Below, in pieces: positions 1 through 8,276 of a DNA stretch of 64,000 nucleotides. Each line of letters opens with the position of its first letter. The stretch's first letter is position 1. The translations under genes and the position numbers were made by a program. The stretch covers positions 1-64,000 of the forward strand of contig SOJX01000061.1 in NCBI GenBank assembly GCA_004376375.1, given 5' to 3'. Under the pieces are notes generated by a model that worked only from the letters and a program-made list of their open reading frames with translations, was not told the DNA's origin and searched no databases. This DNA comes from Planctomycetota bacterium. GTDB lineage: Bacteria > Planctomycetota > E44-bin39.

Positions 1-21
1 GATCTAGAAGTAATGGGACAT

Positions 22-111
22 TTCGGTTCTTCGGTTATTCGGTTTTTCGGTTATTCGGTTTTTCGGTTCTTGTTTTTCAAATCCGCAATCTGAAATCTGA
101 AATCTGCAATC
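22..111. repeat. Octad and heptad tandem arrays downstream of secA
   Basis: Positions 22-71 are six or so degenerate copies of an 8-base unit (TTCGGTTA/T/C). Positions 79-111 are copies of a 7-base unit related to AATCTGA. They fill the space after the secA stop codon. This is one of about fifteen such arrays in the window; the unit sequence differs from site to site while the period stays at 7 or 8. Confidence 0.85.
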
Positions 112-115
112 TTTT

Positions 116-3037
116 TTACCCCGCGTTCCGGTCAGCGTCCTTGTCCCCGTCCTTTTTCTTTTTTTTCTTTTTCTTCTTTTTTTTCTTTTTCTTCTGGGGC
201 GCGGAGGGATCGTAGCCTCTTTTTTTCATCTTTATCAGGATTTCCCTCTCGTCCAATCCCTCACAGCAGTCTTTGAATTTATCGCCGCTTCCGCACGGGC
301 AGGGGTCGTTGCGCCCGACTTTCGGAATCGTCCGCTCAATCGGCTTTAGCGCTTCCCCCTGTGCAAGGGACTGCTCGATAGCCTGCTCCCGCATGGCCAT
401 GTTCTGGGCGTCCTCATGGACCTCCTGCGTCACGTTGTAATGGTCATCAAGGTACGCGAGGGCCTCCTCCGAGATGTTCGCGGTGAGAATCTTGGTGGAA
501 ACTTCATTCTCGATAGCTTCACGCATTTCGGTAAAAAGCTCGTAGCCCTGTTTCTTGTACTCGTTCTTCGGGTCGAGCTGCGCATAGCCGGAAAGGCCGA
601 TGCCTTCTTTCAGGTAATCCATTGCCTGAAGCTGGTCTTTCCACTTGTCGTCGATGGCATCGATCAAAAGAAGCCTCTCCGTCTTGCGCATGCGCTCGGA
701 GTCACCCTTTTCCTTCGCGTCATAAACTTCCCTGAACTTCGCCATTATATGCTGAATCCGCGGCTCGAAGTCGAGCGGCTCGAGCTCCACCGGGTTTACC
801 CTGATGCGAAGGTTATTACCGAGGTAAATGCAGAGGCCAAGCAGGTCGCGGTCTTCCTCGGTTTTGTCCGGTCCGATAAATTTTTCGCATGCGCGGTCCA
901 CGGCGTTCGTTACATATTCCTCAACGAGCTCACGCAGTCCCTGCCCGTTCAGGACGCGCAGGCGTTCGCGGTACACGTACTCGCGCTGCTTGTTCATCAC
1001 CTCGTCGTATTCGAAGAGATGCTTCCGGATGTCGAAGTTATGGGCCTCGACTTTTTTCTGCGCCTTTTCAATCGCGCGGGAGACAAGCCTGCTGGTAATC
1101 GGCTGGCCCTCTTCCATGCCGACTTTCCCGAGTATGTTCCGTACCCAGTCCGGCGCGAAAATCCGCATCAGGTCGTCCTCGAGCGAAAGGAAAAACTGGC
1201 CCGACCCGGGGTCTCCCTGGCGTCCCGCGCGGCCGCGCAACTGGTTGTCGATACGCCGGGCCTCGTGCCGCTCGGTCGCCAGAATATGCAGCCCGCCCAT
1301 CTCCGTGACACCCTTACCAAGCTGAATATCCGTACCGCGTCCGGCCATGTTGGTTGAAATCGTTATCGAGCCCCGCTGCCCGGCCCGAGCGATGATCAAT
1401 GCCTCGCGCTGGTGATTCTTGGCGTTCAATACTTCATGTTTGACGCCGCGCTCGCTGAGCATCCTTGAAAGCAACTCGGATTTCTCAATCGAAGCCGTAC
1501 CGACAAGCACGGGTCGGCCTATTTCTTTTTGTCTGATTATCTCGTCTACGGCAGCGGCGAACTTCTCACCTTCGGTGCGGTAGATAACATCCGGGTATTC
1601 GGTGCGAATGAGCGGCTGGTTCGTGGGGATGGCGACGACTTCGAGCTTGTAGATTTTCAGGAACTCCGGTCCCTCGGTCATCGCGGTGCCGGTCATTCCC
1701 GATATCTTGTCGTAAAGCTTGAAGAAGTTCTGGAACGTGATGGTGGCCATGGTCTGGGTTTCTTCTTTGATTGGGATGCTTTCTTTCGCCTCAACGGCCT
1801 GGTGCAGGCCGTCAGACCATGTCCGTCCGTGCATAAGGCGGCCTGTGAACTCGTCAACGATGATGATGTCGCCCTTCTGCACGACGTAGTTGACGTCTTT
1901 CTTGTAAAGCAGGTGTGCGCGGAACGCCTGGTTGAGGAAGTGCGGCCAGTCCCACGTCTCCGGGTTATAAAAGTCATCCACGTTCAGGATCGACTGCGCC
2001 AGGGAAATACCGCGTTCGGTAATGTTCACGTTGTGGTCTTTTTCGCTCCAGACATAATCGTAATCGACCTCGGCCTTGGCCCTCACCTCTTCGCGGTCGA
2101 AGCCGGTTGATTTCTCCTTGACGACAAGGTCGAACTTGTGTTTCTCGATACCTTTGCCTTCGCCGATAATCCGTTTTGCGACGCGGTTGGCCTTGATAAA
2201 CTTCTTCGAGACCTTCTCGCCCATCCCGCTGATGATGAGCGGCGTACGCGCTTCGTCGATGAGGATCGAATCGACCTCGTCGACGATGGCGTAGAAATGA
2301 CCGCGCTGGGCCATGTCCCCAGTGCGCATCTTCATGTTGTCGCGAAGGTAATCGAACCCGAACTCGTTGTTCGTGCCGTAGGTGATATCACACTTGTAGG
2401 CCCATTGGCGGTCCTCGTTATCCATGTGGGCCTGTATTGCCCCGACGGTAAGCCCCGCGCCCTCGTAAACCGGGCCCATCCAGTCGGCGTCGCGGCGGGC
2501 GAGATAATCGTTGACCGTGACCACGTGGACGTTTTTGTTTCTGAAAGGCTCTTCAAAAAAACCGTTCCATTCAGGGTCGTCCTTGACAACCTCGTACGCC
2601 TTGAGAAACCGCTCGTATTCCCCGTCGTCGACGAGGGGAAGCGCGTTCAGATACGCCGCAAGAGTGGCGACGAGAGTCTTTCCCTCACCCGTGACCATCT
2701 CGGCTATCGTTCCCTGGTGGAGCACGACCCCGCCCATGATCTGCACGTCAAAGTGGCGCATAGGGCCGCCTTCGTTCGTGCGAAGATACCTGCGGGATGA
2801 TTCGCGGACCGCTGCGAACGCCTCGGGCAGAAGGTCGTCGAGGTCGCATTCCTTGCGGGCAAGGCGGGCCCGGAAATGCACGGCCATTTTGCGAAGCTCG
2901 AGGTCGGAAAGCTTAAACACCTCCGCCTCGCGGGCAGACACCTCCTCCACAAGCGGAATCAGCTTGTTTACCGCTCGCTGGTTCGCGCTGCCGAAAACTT
3001 TGCCAAGCGCTTTTCCAAGTGAATCGGCAAATCCCAT
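116..3037 (-). CDS. secA: Preprotein translocase ATPase SecA
   Basis: Motor ATPase that drives unfolded preproteins through SecYEG at the inner membrane. The Walker A motif TGEGKT is near residues 117-121, the DEVD-type Walker B follows, and later come the VNDYLARRD, TNMAGRGTDI and GRAGRQGD helicase signatures. At 973 aa it is longer than typical SecA (about 830-900). One extra piece of roughly 35 acidic/aromatic residues (about 134-168) lies between the Walker A helix and VHVVTVNDYL. The C-terminus has a SEC-C zinc motif (CPCGSG...CC, the SecB/ribosome-binding type), followed by 14 consecutive lysines (codons at 152-193) and a short acidic end. The start at 3037 gives the normal SecA N-terminus. 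Identity is certain; the role of insertion and tail is unknown. Confidence 0.97.
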   Translation of the reverse strand: MGFADSLGKALGKVFGSANQRAVNKLIPLVEEVSAREAEVFKLSDLELRKMAVHFRARLARKECDLDDLLPEAFAAVRESSRRYLRTNEGGPMRHFDVQIMGGVVLHQGTIAEMVTGEGKTLVATLAAYLNALPLVDDGEYERFLKAYEVVKDDPEWNGFFEEPFRNKNVHVVTVNDYLARRDADWMGPVYEGAGLTVGAIQAHMDNEDRQWAYKCDITYGTNNEFGFDYLRDNMKMRTGDMAQRGHFYAIVDEVDSILIDEARTPLIISGMGEKVSKKFIKANRVAKRIIGEGKGIEKHKFDLVVKEKSTGFDREEVRAKAEVDYDYVWSEKDHNVNITERGISLAQSILNVDDFYNPETWDWPHFLNQAFRAHLLYKKDVNYVVQKGDIIIVDEFTGRLMHGRTWSDGLHQAVEAKESIPIKEETQTMATITFQNFFKLYDKISGMTGTAMTEGPEFLKIYKLEVVAIPTNQPLIRTEYPDVIYRTEGEKFAAAVDEIIRQKEIGRPVLVGTASIEKSELLSRMLSERGVKHEVLNAKNHQREALIIARAGQRGSITISTNMAGRGTDIQLGKGVTEMGGLHILATERHEARRIDNQLRGRAGRQGDPGSGQFFLSLEDDLMRIFAPDWVRNILGKVGMEEGQPITSRLVSRAIEKAQKKVEAHNFDIRKHLFEYDEVMNKQREYVYRERLRVLNGQGLRELVEEYVTNAVDRACEKFIGPDKTEEDRDLLGLCIYLGNNLRIRVNPVELEPLDFEPRIQHIMAKFREVYDAKEKGDSERMRKTERLLLIDAIDDKWKDQLQAMDYLKEGIGLSGYAQLDPKNEYKKQGYELFTEMREAIENEVSTKILTANISEEALAYLDDHYNVTQEVHEDAQNMAMREQAIEQSLAQGEALKPIERTIPKVGRNDPCPCGSGDKFKDCCEGLDEREILIKMKKRGYDPSAPQKKKKKKKKKKKKKKDGDKDADRNAG

Positions 3038-3057
3038 TCAGGCCCTCATTACATAAA

Positions 3058-3175
3058 TGCGTCAAGCGTCAAGGGTCAAGGGTCAAGCGTCATGTGTCAT
3101 GTGTCGTGCGTCATATGTTTTATTATCTTTTTTGACGCACGACGCTTGACCTTTGACCATCGACGCGTAACGCCG
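3058..3175. repeat. Inverted heptad arrays upstream of secA
   Basis: A run of GTCAAGG/GTCAAGC/GTCATGT heptads (about 3058-3117) is followed by the opposite-strand version (TTGACGC, TTGACCT; about 3133-3175). Together they can fold into an imperfect hairpin. Read toward secA, the heptads repeat a TTGAC core every 7 bases, which resembles repeated -35 boxes. This array takes up much of the 321-base gap between secA and the next gene; the rest contains the promoter at 3285. Confidence 0.8.
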
Positions 3176-3284
3176 GTTTTTCGCTTAACACTTTATTTTA
3201 ACACCAACAGACGCATGGTCAAGGCTTTTCTGGCCGCACCGGGCGGCAAAAGCCGCGCGCAGATGTCAAATCAACAGGTACAGC

Positions 3285-3313
3285 TTGACTTTAATGAGTC
3301 GAGAAGGTAACAT
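3285..3313 (+). promoter_or_regulatory. Sigma70-type promoter for the lipoprotein gene at 3359
   Basis: TTGACT (3285-3290), 17-base spacer, TAACAT (3308-3313). The predicted start of transcription is near 3320, about 40 bases before the GTG start codon. Confidence 0.6.
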
Positions 3314-3358
3314 TGCGAAATTCAACTCCCGTTAACCTCTTGTGATAAGGACAAAATA

Positions 3359-3829
3359 GTGCGCTCAATAACCCAGGCAATCTGCATCGTTCTCGTTTTT
3401 ATCGCCACCGGTTGCTCGCTTACACCTCTTGACGTTTCAGACCAATCCAGGCGTTTCCCGGAAAGGGTGCCCCCGGTACAGAGATACCAGTTTGTGACGC
3501 CGGCATTGAGCACAACCACCGGATTGGCGTTCGGCCCCGCGGTTGAAAACGAAATCCGCAACGTAATGGGCCCGGCCATTGCGCCAGACGCCAGGCACGC
3601 GCTTTACATTACGGATCTTGATGTAAAAGACAGGAAACATAAAGACAGGCTGATTATTTCAATTCTAATGAAGGTCCACGTCCAGGATGAACCCGGGTCT
3701 GAAACACGCCCGAGGTTTCGCGTAGACGTCGATATCGAGGTCGCTTTCGAGAGAGACGCCGATCTTAAAAAAGCCCGCGAGGCCGCCATAAAAATCGCCG
3801 CCCGGGCGCTCGCCAAACAGCTGCCGTAA
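3359..3829 (+). CDS. Putative lipoprotein, unknown function
   Basis: 156 aa starting at GTG, with an AAGGAC ribosome site 6-10 bases upstream. The N-terminus is a short lipoprotein signal (hydrophobic stretch ending ATGC, residue 20 or so), so the mature protein is probably lipid-anchored in the envelope. The remainder is soluble, with an alternating pattern in LYITDLDVKDRKHKDRLIISILMKVHV that looks like beta strands, and an Ala-rich amphipathic C-terminal helix. I do not recognise a family. It has its own promoter (3285) and stands alone between secA and a convergent gene, with inverted heptad arrays after its stop codon. Confidence 0.75.
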   Translation: MRSITQAICIVLVFIATGCSLTPLDVSDQSRRFPERVPPVQRYQFVTPALSTTTGLAFGPAVENEIRNVMGPAIAPDARHALYITDLDVKDRKHKDRLIISILMKVHVQDEPGSETRPRFRVDVDIEVAFERDADLKKAREAAIKIAARALAKQLP

Positions 3830-3830
3830 G

Positions 3831-3945
3831 AAGTATGAAGTATGAAGGATGGAAGAAAGTATGAAGTATGAAGTATGAAGTATGAAATGAAGAAATGATA
3901 ATTTTCTTAATTCATCCTTCATACTTCATACTTCATACTTTCTCT
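3831..3945. repeat. Inverted heptad arrays between convergent genes
   Basis: The left arm repeats GTATGAA about eight times (3831-3890). The right arm repeats TTCATAC (about 3912-3940). The arms are complementary, so RNA from either strand could form a long hairpin. It lies exactly between the stops of two convergent genes, where a bidirectional terminator would be expected. Confidence 0.85.
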
Positions 3946-3946
3946 T

Positions 3947-4687
3947 TTATCTTCCACGCCGGCCGCCGCGACGGCGCGGGCGGCTGCTGCGCTTGAAATA
4001 ACGCGAATACGCCTTGTACTGCTCATCGCCAAGCAGGGATTTCACCGCATTATCCTCATCCTCTTCTATCCGCTTATACTCTTCCGAGCGCTCACGCGCC
4101 CGCTCCGGGTCGTCAATACAGGAAATATCGAATTCCTTCTTCCGGTTAAACGTTTCAATCAGCGTTTCCTTGAGTGCGGATTTCTGCGAATCCGACAACT
4201 CTACGTCATTCCTTTTGGCAAGGCTGTTCACCGCATCAATCTGGCGGTCGAGATATTTTTTGCGCGACTCGTACTGTTTCTCGATTAATACTTTCCGCCT
4301 GTCAAGATCATTTTTCGGCTGGGCGACCGGTGATATTCTGTTCCTGCTGATCCCGTTCGGACCGGCCGGCGGCAGCCCAGGCTGAGATTTGGATTCGCCG
4401 GGAGATGTTGCGGCTGACTTCTGCTCCAGTTTGTTCAACCTGTCGACAATGGCAGAAATCTTTGACTCAATCTCGGTTTCCTTATTGAATTTCAGCCTGC
4501 TGGATTCCAGGGTTTCAAGGCGTTTTTCCACCTGCCGCAGTCGGCGTGAGATTTCGTCCTCCCGCCCCGAACTTTCGAACGAGCCGCCGATATCATCCCT
4601 TACAGACCGCCCGGTAAGGGCGCCCGCAAGCCCGCCGAGAATTACGGCCAGCACGACTGCAAGAACAATTCCTATATCCCGTTTCAT
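3947..4687 (-). CDS. Membrane-anchored coiled-coil protein, unknown function
   Basis: 246 aa. Residues 6-26 form a single hydrophobic anchor with small residues. Residues 40-90 are a heptad-patterned coiled coil, then a Pro/Gly/Ser linker. The C-terminal helical half carries LSDSQKSAL and LLGDEQYKAY, spaced like the LTxxQ-type helices of periplasmic Spy/CpxP chaperones, and the end is an Arg/Gly-rich tail (RPRRRGGRRGR). The layout (anchor, coiled coil, linker, helical domain closing in EQxKxxxxYF) matches the lipoprotein at 61986-62738, so I regard the two as distant paralogues; the Spy relationship is inference. It is the last gene of the leftward group that starts at 8125. Confidence 0.7.
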   Translation of the reverse strand: MKRDIGIVLAVVLAVILGGLAGALTGRSVRDDIGGSFESSGREDEISRRLRQVEKRLETLESSRLKFNKETEIESKISAIVDRLNKLEQKSAATSPGESKSQPGLPPAGPNGISRNRISPVAQPKNDLDRRKVLIEKQYESRKKYLDRQIDAVNSLAKRNDVELSDSQKSALKETLIETFNRKKEFDISCIDDPERARERSEEYKRIEEDEDNAVKSLLGDEQYKAYSRYFKRSSRPRRRGGRRGR

Positions 4688-4722
4688 ATAAAAAGCCTCA
4701 GGTCACAAGTTGTAATGAAAAT

Positions 4723-4762
4723 ACCGAACCGAAAAACCGACCAACCGAAGGACCGGGTAACC
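4723..4762. repeat. Octad array (AACCGAAx)
   Basis: Degenerate 8-base repeats of AACCGAA-type units between two genes of the leftward group. The same unit, or its complement, occurs at 22-71, 51502-51537 and 60201-60288. Confidence 0.7.
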
Positions 4763-4772
4763 GCCTTCTCGA

Positions 4773-5306
4773 TTACGGCTCCGGGGTCAACCGATCTCCA
4801 CAGGCCGGGCATGTATATCTGCCCGACGGGTTGAACTCTTCGATGGTTGCCATGCGCCTGCAACCATCGCACCGCACTTTAACCGACTGCTGCGCTGAAA
4901 GAATTTTTTTCACCTGCTCCGAGGACAGGTAACCGCGGGAAACAAAGATTTCGCCCAGCCTGAGAAAGATGTTGAACTTTTCCAGCCGCTCCTGCTCCCG
5001 CAGGCACTCGACGACCTTTGAAAGCGTTGTGAAGCGTTTCATAACCGCGATTGTGCCGAAAAAGGTTTCACCGGATTTCTTCCGCGGATTGTATGAAGAC
5101 GCTTTCTTGAGGTTCTCCGCCTGGACTTCAAGAATCTTTTCTATCTGCTCGGGGTTCGCGAAACCCAATTCAACGAGTATCAGGCCGATAGACTTGTTTC
5201 TGGCCTCATTGTGCTGCTTATCCAGAGCGGCGGCGAGCTGCTCCTCGTCGACGATTTTCTCGGCGATCGCGATCTGTCCGAAAAGAAGCTCCTGGAGGAA
5301 TATCAC
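4773..5306 (-). CDS. Four MshEN-like repeats plus zinc ribbon protein
   Basis: 177 aa from GTG at 5306, whose bases overlap the TGA of the upstream gene (GTGA), so translation is probably coupled. It contains four helical repeats of about 25 residues: LLFGQIAIAEKIVDEEQL..., IGLILVELGFANPEQI..., FFGTIAVMKRF... and IFLRLGEIFVSRGYLSSEQV.... These resemble the RLGEILVxxGxxxxxxLxxxLxxQ motif at the N-terminus of GspE/MshE ATPases (known in MshE to bind c-di-GMP). A C-terminal zinc ribbon follows (CDGC...CPAC). No ATPase domain is present. It is paralogous to 6413-7009 and to the N-terminal part of the kinase at 23727. A role as adaptor or nucleotide sensor is inference. Confidence 0.75.
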   Translation of the reverse strand: MIFLQELLFGQIAIAEKIVDEEQLAAALDKQHNEARNKSIGLILVELGFANPEQIEKILEVQAENLKKASSYNPRKKSGETFFGTIAVMKRFTTLSKVVECLREQERLEKFNIFLRLGEIFVSRGYLSSEQVKKILSAQQSVKVRCDGCRRMATIEEFNPSGRYTCPACGDRLTPEP

Positions 5307-6316
5307 GGCGCGCCAGCCTCCGGCCGTGACGGCGGCACGCCCAGCCTGGCGGAGGTCAGATCCGCCGCCCTGATTCTTTCCCGGCACCACGTGGCAAAAA
5401 ACTTCACTTCCTTGTCGGAATCCGTCCTGGCCACTTCTATCAGCGCCTCTTCTGCTTTTTTTTCCATCTCGGAGTTACATATTATTACGGTCTCAGGCCC
5501 GCGCGGCCGCAAAGCGCCGAACCTGAACAGGGCGAGGCTTATGCATGCTTCCTTGCGCCACATGGGCATGGAATCTTCCTTTGCGACTTTCAAACACGCG
5601 GCAAGTGAACCAAAATCTATAAAGTCTGTCAAGGCGCGATATTTTTCCCTTATGATTTCCACGGCATGATCAAGCCTCTCCAGATACGCCAGGCATTCTC
5701 TGGCGATATCAGACTTGCCGTGTCTTTCTGCGAATGCGTGATAGGCCTTTACCCCGTCGCGAAGAATCCGGAGCCCGGCTCTGACAAAGGCAAGGTTCTC
5801 GATACCCCGGCTCATGTGCCGGCCGAAATTGCAGACGAGGCGAAGCGTTTCTTCTGCCTCTTCAATATGCCCATCAGTCTCGAGTTTTTTCGCCCTTTCG
5901 ACCGCGGCACCGGCATAACCGGTAAGAATCCTGAAGACCGGCAACGTCCTGTCAGGCACGAGACACGACCGGGTCAGTTTGCCGCGGAAAGTGCACGCCC
6001 GGCACTCGGCGCCGCGAAGAAGCTCGGCAACGCCCTGACCGTCGGGATCAATCCTGTCGCTTAACTCTTCGCGCTGCAGCACGAAAAGCTGAAAAAGCTG
6101 GCCATAATGATCAGCCGCATCGCCTATGCCGGTCGGCGGCTCGACGATCGATTCAATGCCGGCGCCGTAATCAGAATCAGTAAGCTTGACAGAGACCGCG
6201 TGCCGGCTCTGTCTTGGAGTGGGAAATGTTTCTTCAAAGACAACAGCAGGCGCACAACCGCACAGGAAAGAGATTATACATGCGGTAATGGAGGTGGATT
6301 GTTTGGGGAAGACCAT
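5303..6316 (-). CDS. Putative lipoprotein with helical repeat body
   Basis: 337 aa starting at ATG 6316. The N-terminus is a short signal ending in LCGC, consistent with lipoprotein processing. The body is alpha-helical, with segments such as AAVERAKKLETDGHIEEAEETLRL that look like TPR or SEL1-like helical pairs, and the C-terminal part (AEEALIEVARTDSDKEVKFFATWCRERI) looks like a HEAT unit. No catalytic motif was recognised. It shares the GTGA stop/start overlap with the downstream repeat/zinc-ribbon gene and lies between the two copies of that gene, so the three are probably one transcript. No strong ribosome site is visible upstream of the chosen start, so the start is uncertain. Confidence 0.7.
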   Translation of the reverse strand: MVFPKQSTSITACIISFLCGCAPAVVFEETFPTPRQSRHAVSVKLTDSDYGAGIESIVEPPTGIGDAADHYGQLFQLFVLQREELSDRIDPDGQGVAELLRGAECRACTFRGKLTRSCLVPDRTLPVFRILTGYAGAAVERAKKLETDGHIEEAEETLRLVCNFGRHMSRGIENLAFVRAGLRILRDGVKAYHAFAERHGKSDIARECLAYLERLDHAVEIIREKYRALTDFIDFGSLAACLKVAKEDSMPMWRKEACISLALFRFGALRPRGPETVIICNSEMEKKAEEALIEVARTDSDKEVKFFATWCRERIRAADLTSARLGVPPSRPEAGAP

Positions 6317-6412
6317 GGCCAGCCCGTTCTCAATTACAGGTTATCCTGATTTCAGTTCTCAGTTTTAATTCCAACGCCGGTCAACCGAGAACCGGCATAG
6401 CCGTTCGGATTA

Positions 6413-7009
6413 CTACTCGTCCAGGGCAAAGCCTTCAATCGAACCGTAGTCGACCGAGATGTGTGTTCGTGGAGCAGGCGGATCGAGCGCCCCTTGGCAG
6501 GCTGCACACACCCTGGGCGCGGGAGTGTTGCCGACGATTTGATGCTTGTTCAGGCATTTGCGGCAGACAACGAGCGTGCCGTTCTGAACCGCGAGCACCG
6601 TTATCAGGTCCTCGCTTTTCATCAGGTTCCGCTCGACAAGGATTTCGCCCAGGCGATTGAACACCTTGCCTTCTTCCTCGCATTGCGCCTGGATTCTAAG
6701 CGCCTCATTGAGGCCCTCAAGCTTAATGAAACCGTATCTGATCGCAAGCTGGCCGAAGAGCATATCGAATGTTTTTTCGGCCGGGAACGTGATCTGCTCC
6801 TGCAGCCTCTCCTCCTGTACGGAAACAATCCAGGCAATCTGCTCTATCGTCAGAATGCCGCTTTCGCGCAGAATTTCGCCGAGGCGTTTCTTGCGCTCAC
6901 TCGATTCCTGGACCTGCACGGCCTTGGTGAGTTGTTCAGGAGTTATCAGCTTGAGATCGAGAGCGATCCGCCCGAACAGGAGTTCTCTTTCCTGACGAGT
7001 CTCATCCAC
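6413..7009 (-). CDS. Four MshEN-like repeats plus zinc ribbon protein (second copy)
   Basis: 198 aa from GTG 7009, chosen because GGAGG lies 5 bases upstream; the frame stays open to 7042. Its architecture matches 4773-5306: repeats LLFGRIALDLKLITPEQL, KRLGEILRESGILTIEQI, MLFGQLAIRYGFIKLEGL and VFNRLGEILVERNLMKSEDL, then a zinc ribbon with CRKC and CAAC. The two copies are clearly related but strongly diverged, so the duplication is old. The RLGEIL repeats are the best match to the MshE/GspE N-terminal motif. It sits directly downstream of the FGE-fold lipoprotein. Function unknown; a c-di-GMP or protein-binding adaptor role is inference. Confidence 0.75.
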   Translation of the reverse strand: MDETRQERELLFGRIALDLKLITPEQLTKAVQVQESSERKKRLGEILRESGILTIEQIAWIVSVQEERLQEQITFPAEKTFDMLFGQLAIRYGFIKLEGLNEALRIQAQCEEEGKVFNRLGEILVERNLMKSEDLITVLAVQNGTLVVCRKCLNKHQIVGNTPAPRVCAACQGALDPPAPRTHISVDYGSIEGFALDE

Positions 7010-7045
7010 GGTGGCCTCCAGACCGCAGGCGCATCCTCGCACGGA

Positions 7046-8125
7046 CTACTTGGCCCTGTAAACGCATCGGAACCCAATGTCGCCCCGCTCCGCTGTTGAG
7101 GGTTTCTCGTGCAATCTGTAATGCGTCGTCGCGCCTCTCGACTTGGTACGGAAGCTTCCGCCTCGCACTACCTTGTGTTTCTCGTCCGCAAAAAAAGCAT
7201 CGTCGTGATACTTACTGGTCCCGGTCGGGTCGGGGTAGGGCTGGTATTGGCTCTTGGTCCATTCCGACGCGTTGCCGCACATGTCGTAAAGCTCGTCGAA
7301 AGCGTTGTTCTGCTTCTGACGCGCGACCTCGACCAGATGAGCCGACTCGGCATTGTCCCAGGAGTGAAGCGTGTTGCACTTGGTCCTGTCGAATATCAGC
7401 CCCCAGGGAAACTTGTTACCGGCCTTCGCCCCCCTTGCGGCTTTTTCCCATTCTTCTTCAGTCGGAATGTCTTTTCCGCGCCACTCGGCATAGGCAAGCG
7501 CGTCATTGTATGAAACGTAGACAACGGGAAGGTTCTCGATCTTCTTCCAGCCTTCCTCGTTAAAGGCCGGATCGCCGAACTTCCAGTGGGTCGGCCGCTT
7601 GTGACCCGTCTTCACGCAGAATTCGTAGTAGTGCCCGTTGGTTACTTCGGTTTTGTCGATGTAAAAATCGTAATCAACGGAAACCTGATGCTGGGGCGCA
7701 TCAGCTGCGCCGGTGCGGTCCCAGCCGACGGGGAACGAGCCTGCCCTGATTAAAACCATTTCCTTTTCCTTGGATTCTTCGAGAGTGACATCCGGCTCTT
7801 CTCCCGGGTCCAGGGGCAGTTCTCCATCCATCTCTTTCTCGAGCCCATCGGGCCAGCGTTCCTGCAAAGCCTTGTTGAAGACCGGCCTGATAGACACTTT
7901 TTCGTAATAGTTCATGGGTTTTACCCACGGCGCCCGCACCTTCGCCTCCTCAAGCGAAGGAAAAGAACCCGGCTTGACCGTCCCGGGTTTCTGCGAGCCG
8001 CGTGGCGAAGTTCTTGCCTTTTTCGTTGGTTTTTTCGTAGTACTGCTGCAAGCGCCCAGGCCTATCGCAAGCACCACAACCAGAGCAACAAGGCTTGAGA
8101 ATGCGGAATACCGGATGGCGTGCAT
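7046..8125 (-). CDS. Lipoprotein with formylglycine-enzyme (FGE/SUMF1) fold
   Basis: 359 aa. ATG 8125 is preferred because GGAGGAG precedes it. The signal peptide ends in LGAC (lipobox), followed by a Lys/Pro/Ser-rich linker. An FGE-sulfatase-type domain (C-type-lectin-like) fills the C-terminal two thirds: MVLIRAGSFPVG, IDKTEVTNGHYYEFC, IPTEEEWEKAARG, LYDMCGNASEW, VVRGGSF and GFRCV. The cysteine pair that makes formylglycine in true FGE should follow GGS; here the stretch is GGSFRTKSRGATTH with no cysteine, so sulfatase activation is unlikely. Such domains often serve binding or structural roles beside Ser/Thr kinases. First gene of the leftward group, with a near-consensus promoter at 8189-8216. 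Confidence 0.85.
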   Translation of the reverse strand: MHAIRYSAFSSLVALVVVLAIGLGACSSTTKKPTKKARTSPRGSQKPGTVKPGSFPSLEEAKVRAPWVKPMNYYEKVSIRPVFNKALQERWPDGLEKEMDGELPLDPGEEPDVTLEESKEKEMVLIRAGSFPVGWDRTGAADAPQHQVSVDYDFYIDKTEVTNGHYYEFCVKTGHKRPTHWKFGDPAFNEEGWKKIENLPVVYVSYNDALAYAEWRGKDIPTEEEWEKAARGAKAGNKFPWGLIFDRTKCNTLHSWDNAESAHLVEVARQKQNNAFDELYDMCGNASEWTKSQYQPYPDPTGTSKYHDDAFFADEKHKVVRGGSFRTKSRGATTHYRLHEKPSTAERGDIGFRCVYRAK

Positions 8126-8188
8126 GGCTCCTCCGTCCGACGCAAACACAATTATTCGGTTTAAATATATCCCCAAACAGCGGCCTTG

Positions 8189-8216
8189 ATTATAACAGAA
8201 AACCGCTGCGTGTCAA
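8189..8216 (-). promoter_or_regulatory. Near-consensus sigma70 promoter, leftward
   Basis: On the minus strand TTGACA (8216-8211), 16-base spacer, TATAAT (8194-8189). It points at the FGE-fold lipoprotein (start 8125) and probably drives the group of five genes down to 3947. Confidence 0.75.
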
Positions 8217-8276
8217 AAGCAAAATGGTAGTCAGGAATCGTCCAAAGAACCGGACAGGATACAGAGAGGAACAATC

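Noticed and set aside
416..1357. Long open frame on the plus strand opposite secA
   Set aside because: Antisense to a clear SecA; composition follows the codon bias of secA.
3831..3945. Heptad arrays as CRISPR
   Set aside because: Units are 7 bases, without spacers, and no cas gene is present.
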